Assembly (NCBI GenBank): GCA_004557405.1
Contig: SFDZ01000017.1
Span: 1 to 64,000, forward strand
Reading direction: 5' to 3'
Origin: Bacteroidales bacterium
GTDB lineage: Bacteria > Bacteroidota > Bacteroidia > Bacteroidales > Paludibacteraceae
DNA: 64,000 bases
A model generated the notes under the pieces. That model saw only the letters and a list, made by a program, of their open reading frames with translations, was not told where the DNA came from and did no database searches. Position numbers and translations under genes: made by a program. Below, piece by piece: positions 60,132 through 64,000 of the stretch (within the stretch, counting starts at the first letter, position 1; every line of letters begins with the position of its first letter).

Positions 60132-61673
60132 ATGAATATATTGTGGGCTGACGACGAAATAGATTTATTGCGTCCGTATATTATTTTTTTGGAGGAGAAA
60201 GGTTATCGTACGACGACGGCCACCAATGGTCGCGATGCGGTGGATTTGTGTCGTCGGCAGGCGTTCGACATTGTGTTTTTGGACGAAAATATGCCGGGAA
60301 TCAGCGGCCTCGAAACGTTGGCGCAGATTAAGCAGATTCAGCCGGCTGTGCCTGTGGTGATGATAACCAAAAGCGAAGAGGAAAACATTATGGATATGGC
60401 TGTTGGCAACAAAATTGCCGACTACCTCATCAAGCCTGTCAACCCGAACCAGATATTGCTGACGCTGAAAAAACATGTGCATCAAAAGGAGTTGATTGCC
60501 GAGCAGGTGGCATCGAACTATCGTGCCGAATTTATGCAGATTGGCGCGCAAATCAGCGAGAATTTGTCGCCAGAGGCGTGGGCTGAACTCTATCGCAAAC
60601 TTGTCTATTGGGAGTTGGAGTTGAGCGATGCCGACGAGGGCTTGCGCGAGATGTTGCTGTTGCAAAAAAACGAGGCCAATGGCGTTTTTGCCAAGTTTGT
60701 GCGCAAAAACTATCCGCTGTGGTTCGACCGGCCCGACACGCGCCCGACCATGAGTCCCGATTTGTTCAAAAAATATCTGTTCCCGCTCATCGACCAAGGC
60801 GAAAAGGTGTTTTTTGTGGTCATCGACAACTTCAGGCTCGACCAATGGTTGGTGATACGCGATGTGTTGTCGGAGTTTTTTACCGTCGATTGCGAGGATA
60901 TGTATTACACCATTTTGCCGACGGCCACTCAGTATGCGCGAAACGCCATTTTTTCGGGATTGATGCCGCTGCAAATTCAGCAGATGTTCCCCGATTTGTG
61001 GGTCGATGAAGACGAAGAAGAGGGCAAAAATCTGAACGAAAAAGAGTTGATACGCACGCAACTCGACCGTTTTCGGCGCAAGGATGTGGCGTTTACATAC
61101 AACAAAATCAACGAATCGTCGTATGGCGACAAAGTGGTAGCCAAAATCAAGCAATATCGCGATAATCCGCTGAATGTGTGCGTGTTGAACTTTGTCGATA
61201 TGCTCTCGCACGCGCGTACCGATAGTAAAATGGTGCGCGAATTGGCCAATTCCGACTCGGCTTATCGCTCGCTGACCTTATCGTGGTTCAAGCATTCGAG
61301 CGCATTGACGCTGTTCCGCGAGATGGCGCGCCACGGTTTCAAAGTGGTGGTTACCACCGACCACGGTACCATTCATGTCGATAAACCGATTAAGGTCGTA
61401 GGCGATAAAAATACAAATACCAATTTGCGCTACAAGGTTGGTAAAATGCTGAGTTACAACAAAAAAGAGGTGTTCGAAATTTTGAATCCGACAAAATTCG
61501 GGCTGCCGAGTCCGAATGTGAGTTCGGCGTATATTTTTGCCACAGGCAGCGACTTTTTTGCCTATCCGAACAACTATAATTATTACGTCAGTTACTATAG
61601 CGATACGTTTCAGCATGGCGGCATTTCGATGGAAGAGATGCTGGTGCCGCTGGTAACGTTGAGCCCGAAATAA
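60132..61673 (+). CDS. porX: T9SS response regulator PorX (receiver plus PglZ phosphatase-like domain)
   Basis: Regulates T9SS gene expression and function. 513 residues. The receiver domain (1-120) has acidic ADDE at 6-9, phospho-acceptor D51 in FDIVFLDENMPGISG, and MITKSEEEN and DYLIKPVNP (Lys). A helical linker leads to an alkaline-phosphatase-superfamily PglZ domain (~205-513) with metal-site residues in VVIDNFRLDQW, ILPTATQYARNAIFSG and TTDHGTIHVDKP. There is no DNA-binding domain, consistent with signalling through protein contacts (the PorY-PorX-SigP scheme) or oligonucleotide cleavage reported for PorX. It is 33 nt after the LolC/E-like gene. Confidence 0.93.
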   Translation: MNILWADDEIDLLRPYIIFLEEKGYRTTTATNGRDAVDLCRRQAFDIVFLDENMPGISGLETLAQIKQIQPAVPVVMITKSEEENIMDMAVGNKIADYLIKPVNPNQILLTLKKHVHQKELIAEQVASNYRAEFMQIGAQISENLSPEAWAELYRKLVYWELELSDADEGLREMLLLQKNEANGVFAKFVRKNYPLWFDRPDTRPTMSPDLFKKYLFPLIDQGEKVFFVVIDNFRLDQWLVIRDVLSEFFTVDCEDMYYTILPTATQYARNAIFSGLMPLQIQQMFPDLWVDEDEEEGKNLNEKELIRTQLDRFRRKDVAFTYNKINESSYGDKVVAKIKQYRDNPLNVCVLNFVDMLSHARTDSKMVRELANSDSAYRSLTLSWFKHSSALTLFREMARHGFKVVVTTDHGTIHVDKPIKVVGDKNTNTNLRYKVGKMLSYNKKEVFEILNPTKFGLPSPNVSSAYIFATGSDFFAYPNNYNYYVSYYSDTFQHGGISMEEMLVPLVTLSPK

Positions 61674-61695
61674 CGCACCTAAAGAACGCATTGCG

Positions 61696-63726
61696 ATGTT
61701 GTGTTGGCTGCCCACACTGCCTTTGACCGACCCAATACCGATTTTTCTGTTGGTATTGCTGATTATTTTGTGCGCACCGCTACTCAATCGTGCGCGCATT
61801 CCGCACATCGTGGGACTTATTTTGGCCGGTATGGCGTTGGGTCCCAACGGTTTGAACGTGTTGGCCAACGATGCAAGTTTCGACCTGTTTGGCAAGGTCG
61901 GTATTTTGTACATCATGTTTTTGGCCGGCCTCGAAATCGACCTCAATACGTTTCGTCGCAACTCGACCAAGGGGGTTGTGTTTGGACTCTACACGTTTGC
62001 CATTCCGATGCTTTTGGGCACGCTTTCGGGCGTGTATTTGCTTCGTTTCGATTGGGTTACGTCGGTTTTGCTGGCGAGCATGTATGCGTCGCATACGCTG
62101 ATTGCCTATCCGGTAGTTAGCAAAATGGGTGTGGCCAAAAGTCGTTCGGTGAGCATTGCCGTGGCCGGCACCATTGTTACGGTTACGGCATCGTTGTTTA
62201 TTTTGGCGGTTATCGTAGCGTTGCGCAATGGCACTTCGGGCGTGTGGTATTGGCTACGTTTCGGCGTGGGCGTGGTGTTGCTGTGCGCCGTTGTGTTCGG
62301 TGTGTTCCCGAAATTGGCGCGGTGGTTCCTGGGACGCTTTGGCGATAGTGTGGCGCAGTATATTTTTGTGTTGGCCATGGTATTTTTGGCCTCGTTGCTG
62401 GCCGAAGTTGTTGGTTTGGAAGGCATATTAGGCGCATTTTTCGCCGGCTTGGTGCTCAATCGGCTGATACCCGGCGTCTCGCCTTTGATGAACCGCATCG
62501 AATTTGTTGGCAATGCCATTTTTATTCCGTTTTTTCTGATAAGCATCGGCATGCTCATCGATGTGCAGGCCTTTTTTGTCAGCCCGACGGCGTTGCTGGT
62601 GGCGGCTGTCATGAGTGTGGTGGCCACGTTTTCGAAATGGCTGGCGGCGTGGCTCACGGAGCGCACCTGCTGCCTGGGTCGCACCGAAGGCCGCTTGCTC
62701 TTCGGACTGAGCAACGGACAGGCCGCCGCTACGCTGGCCGCCGTGATGATTGGCTACAATCTCGGGCTGCTCAACGACGATGTGCTGAACGGAACCATTG
62801 TGATGATTCTTGTTACATGCACCATCAGTTCGGTGGTAACCGAACGTGCCGCACGCCGGTTGGCTGCCGACGAACTCACTGCCGAAAATGTTACGCACAA
62901 TACTTTCGGCGAGCGTATCCTGATACCGATGTCGTATGTCGAAACGATGCCGCAACTGATAGATGTGGCCAATCTGCTGAAATCGCCCAAAAACAAAGAA
63001 GCGCTCTTCGCCCTCAATGTGCATGGCGAGGATACCGATGGCGCATCGGGGCAACGCCTGCTCGAACGTGCTGCCACGCTGGCGGCCGCCTCCGACAACA
63101 AACTGACGTTGATTAGCAAAACCGGCGTCAATGTGGCCAATGCCATTGCCGAGTGCATCGCCGAATACGATATTAGCGATGTGTTGGTCAATATTCACAA
63201 GAAAACAAGTTTTGTCGATACGTTTTTGGGCAACAAAATCGAACGACTGTTGCACGAGAGCCGGCAAAACATCTTTGTGTGCAGTTCGCAAAATCCGGTC
63301 AATACCATCAAACGATTGGTGGTGGTGGTGCCCGACAAGGCCGAACTCGAAGAAGGTTTCGCCATGTGGTTCGACCGCGTGAAAAATATTGTGGTCAATC
63401 TGGGTGTGCCGTTGCTGTTTTTTGCGAATGCCGATACCACCGCGGCACTGAAAACACAGTGCGCCCGATTCAAAAATCTGCACGTCAAGTACAACGAGTT
63501 GGCAAGTTGGGAGGACTTCCTGATCGTTACCAAAACAGTGCGCCCGCACGATTCGGTCATGATAGTATCGGCGCGCCGAGGTACACTGTCGTACAACCCG
63601 TTATTCGAAAAATTGCCCTATTATTTGACAAAATATTTTGCACAAAACAATTTCGCCCTCATATTCCCGCGTCAGACCATGTCCACCGAAAAGACCGGCG
63701 AGTTGTTCAATCCGTTGCATGTGTAA
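61696..63726 (+). CDS. CPA2-family cation/proton antiporter with C-terminal Usp-like region
   Basis: 676 residues. Residues 1-400 form a Na+/H+ exchanger-type membrane domain with about 12 helices: IPHIVGLILAGMALGPNGLN, FLAGLEIDLNTFRRNSTKG, and GLEGILGAFFAGLVLNRLIP. From ~420 a soluble region (LFALNVHGEDTDGASG, then RLLHESRQNIFVCSSQNPVN) resembles one or two universal-stress-protein-like domains that may sense nucleotides. Transported ion (Na+ or K+ against H+) is not determinable. It starts 22 nt after porX. Confidence 0.87.
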   Translation: MLCWLPTLPLTDPIPIFLLVLLIILCAPLLNRARIPHIVGLILAGMALGPNGLNVLANDASFDLFGKVGILYIMFLAGLEIDLNTFRRNSTKGVVFGLYTFAIPMLLGTLSGVYLLRFDWVTSVLLASMYASHTLIAYPVVSKMGVAKSRSVSIAVAGTIVTVTASLFILAVIVALRNGTSGVWYWLRFGVGVVLLCAVVFGVFPKLARWFLGRFGDSVAQYIFVLAMVFLASLLAEVVGLEGILGAFFAGLVLNRLIPGVSPLMNRIEFVGNAIFIPFFLISIGMLIDVQAFFVSPTALLVAAVMSVVATFSKWLAAWLTERTCCLGRTEGRLLFGLSNGQAAATLAAVMIGYNLGLLNDDVLNGTIVMILVTCTISSVVTERAARRLAADELTAENVTHNTFGERILIPMSYVETMPQLIDVANLLKSPKNKEALFALNVHGEDTDGASGQRLLERAATLAAASDNKLTLISKTGVNVANAIAECIAEYDISDVLVNIHKKTSFVDTFLGNKIERLLHESRQNIFVCSSQNPVNTIKRLVVVVPDKAELEEGFAMWFDRVKNIVVNLGVPLLFFANADTTAALKTQCARFKNLHVKYNELASWEDFLIVTKTVRPHDSVMIVSARRGTLSYNPLFEKLPYYLTKYFAQNNFALIFPRQTMSTEKTGELFNPLHV

Positions 63727-63738
63727 GAACTAAAGAGT

Positions 63739-64000
63739 ATGTATGTAGATTCGTTGTTTAATTATGAACGCCGGCGGACACGCGCTGTCCGCATCGGATA
63801 TTTGGAGTTGGGCGCCGATGCGCCTGTGCGCATTCAGTCGATGGCCAACACCGACACCAACGATGTGGAACAATCGGTGGCGCAGGCCGAACGTGTGGCT
63901 GCCGTAGGGGGCGAATTGGTGCGTTTTACGACACAAGGCGTGCGTGAGGCGCAAAGCATAGGCCTCATTCACAGCGCATTGCGTGCCGGCGGATGCCAAG
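63739..64000 (+). CDS. ispG: 4-hydroxy-3-methylbut-2-enyl diphosphate synthase, N-terminal part (runs off the right edge)
   Basis: 87 codons are visible. The sequence RRTRAVRIGYLELG, then VRIQSMANTDTNDV and GGELVRFTTQGVREAQ matches the start of IspG/GcpE, the Fe-S enzyme of the MEP isoprenoid pathway. The C-terminal Cys cluster lies outside the window. It begins 12 nt after the antiporter stop, so it may share its transcript. Confidence 0.9.
   Translation, partial: MYVDSLFNYERRRTRAVRIGYLELGADAPVRIQSMANTDTNDVEQSVAQAERVAAVGGELVRFTTQGVREAQSIGLIHSALRAGGCQ

Overview
The window comes from the chromosome of a Bacteroidota bacterium, most likely order Bacteroidales. The evidence is the promoter style (TTTG or TTG, 19-21 nt, then TAnnTTTG, very often followed by CA), a full Rnf complex, a class I fumarase, PerR with a rubredoxin-first rubrerythrin, type IX secretion (T9SS) regulators, BspA-like leucine-rich-repeat surface proteins, DUF4270 and bacterial GH3 proteins. 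Gene content suggests an anaerobe living by fermentation or fumarate respiration with sodium-coupled energy conservation. The genus cannot be read from the sequence; an uncultured gut or rumen lineage is a guess. No rRNA, CRISPR array, prophage or transposase was seen.

Layout. 0-14 kb: a truncated secreted protein; fumarase; rplS; a lysC-DUF2461-recQ operon; then leftward grpE-dnaJ and a four-gene unit (short glycogen-synthase-like protein, DUF4270 lipoprotein, unknown secreted protein, clpC). 14-28 kb: a dipeptidyl-peptidase-like S9 lipoprotein, two small unrecognised proteins, a BspA-like surface protein, tRNA-Arg(CCG), pnp, gpsA, pgi, an MTA/SAH nucleosidase, a membrane pyrophosphatase and a small XRE regulator. 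28-43 kb is the accessory part: a frameshifted BspA-like gene, a mosaic of intergenic repeats, an HD protein, a secreted nuclease, smpB, tRNA-Thr(CGT), a secreted GH31 enzyme, mgsA, another secreted protein, then recX and porW. 42-44 kb: perR-rubrerythrin, a HAD phosphatase and a tRNA with CAU anticodon. 44-53 kb: one leftward ten-gene unit, rseC-like-rnfBCDGEA-aroB-dapB-lepB. 53-64 kb: two tandem GH3 proteins with a HAD and a PlsC-like acyltransferase, then rbfA, a LolC/E-like permease, porX, a CPA2 antiporter with a cytoplasmic Usp-like region, and the start of ispG.

How parts fit. PorX (regulator) and PorW (lipoprotein) belong to T9SS. Five secreted proteins between 17.8 and 38.8 kb end in segments resembling T9SS type A sorting domains, so part of the window is secretion control plus cargo. 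Rnf and a pyrophosphatase with the K+-dependent Na+-pump signature point to ion-gradient economy. PerR, reverse rubrerythrin and an RseC-like protein cover oxidative stress and redox tuning.

Most unusual points: two reading-frame breaks in the 28.2-30.2 kb repeat gene, the first being exactly 25 nt missing from a strict 69-nt period; homologous 3' flanks on the two LRR loci; a 38-nt inverted repeat shared by sites 19 kb apart; the GH3-GH3-HAD-PlsC cluster; and an 80-residue tail on RnfG.
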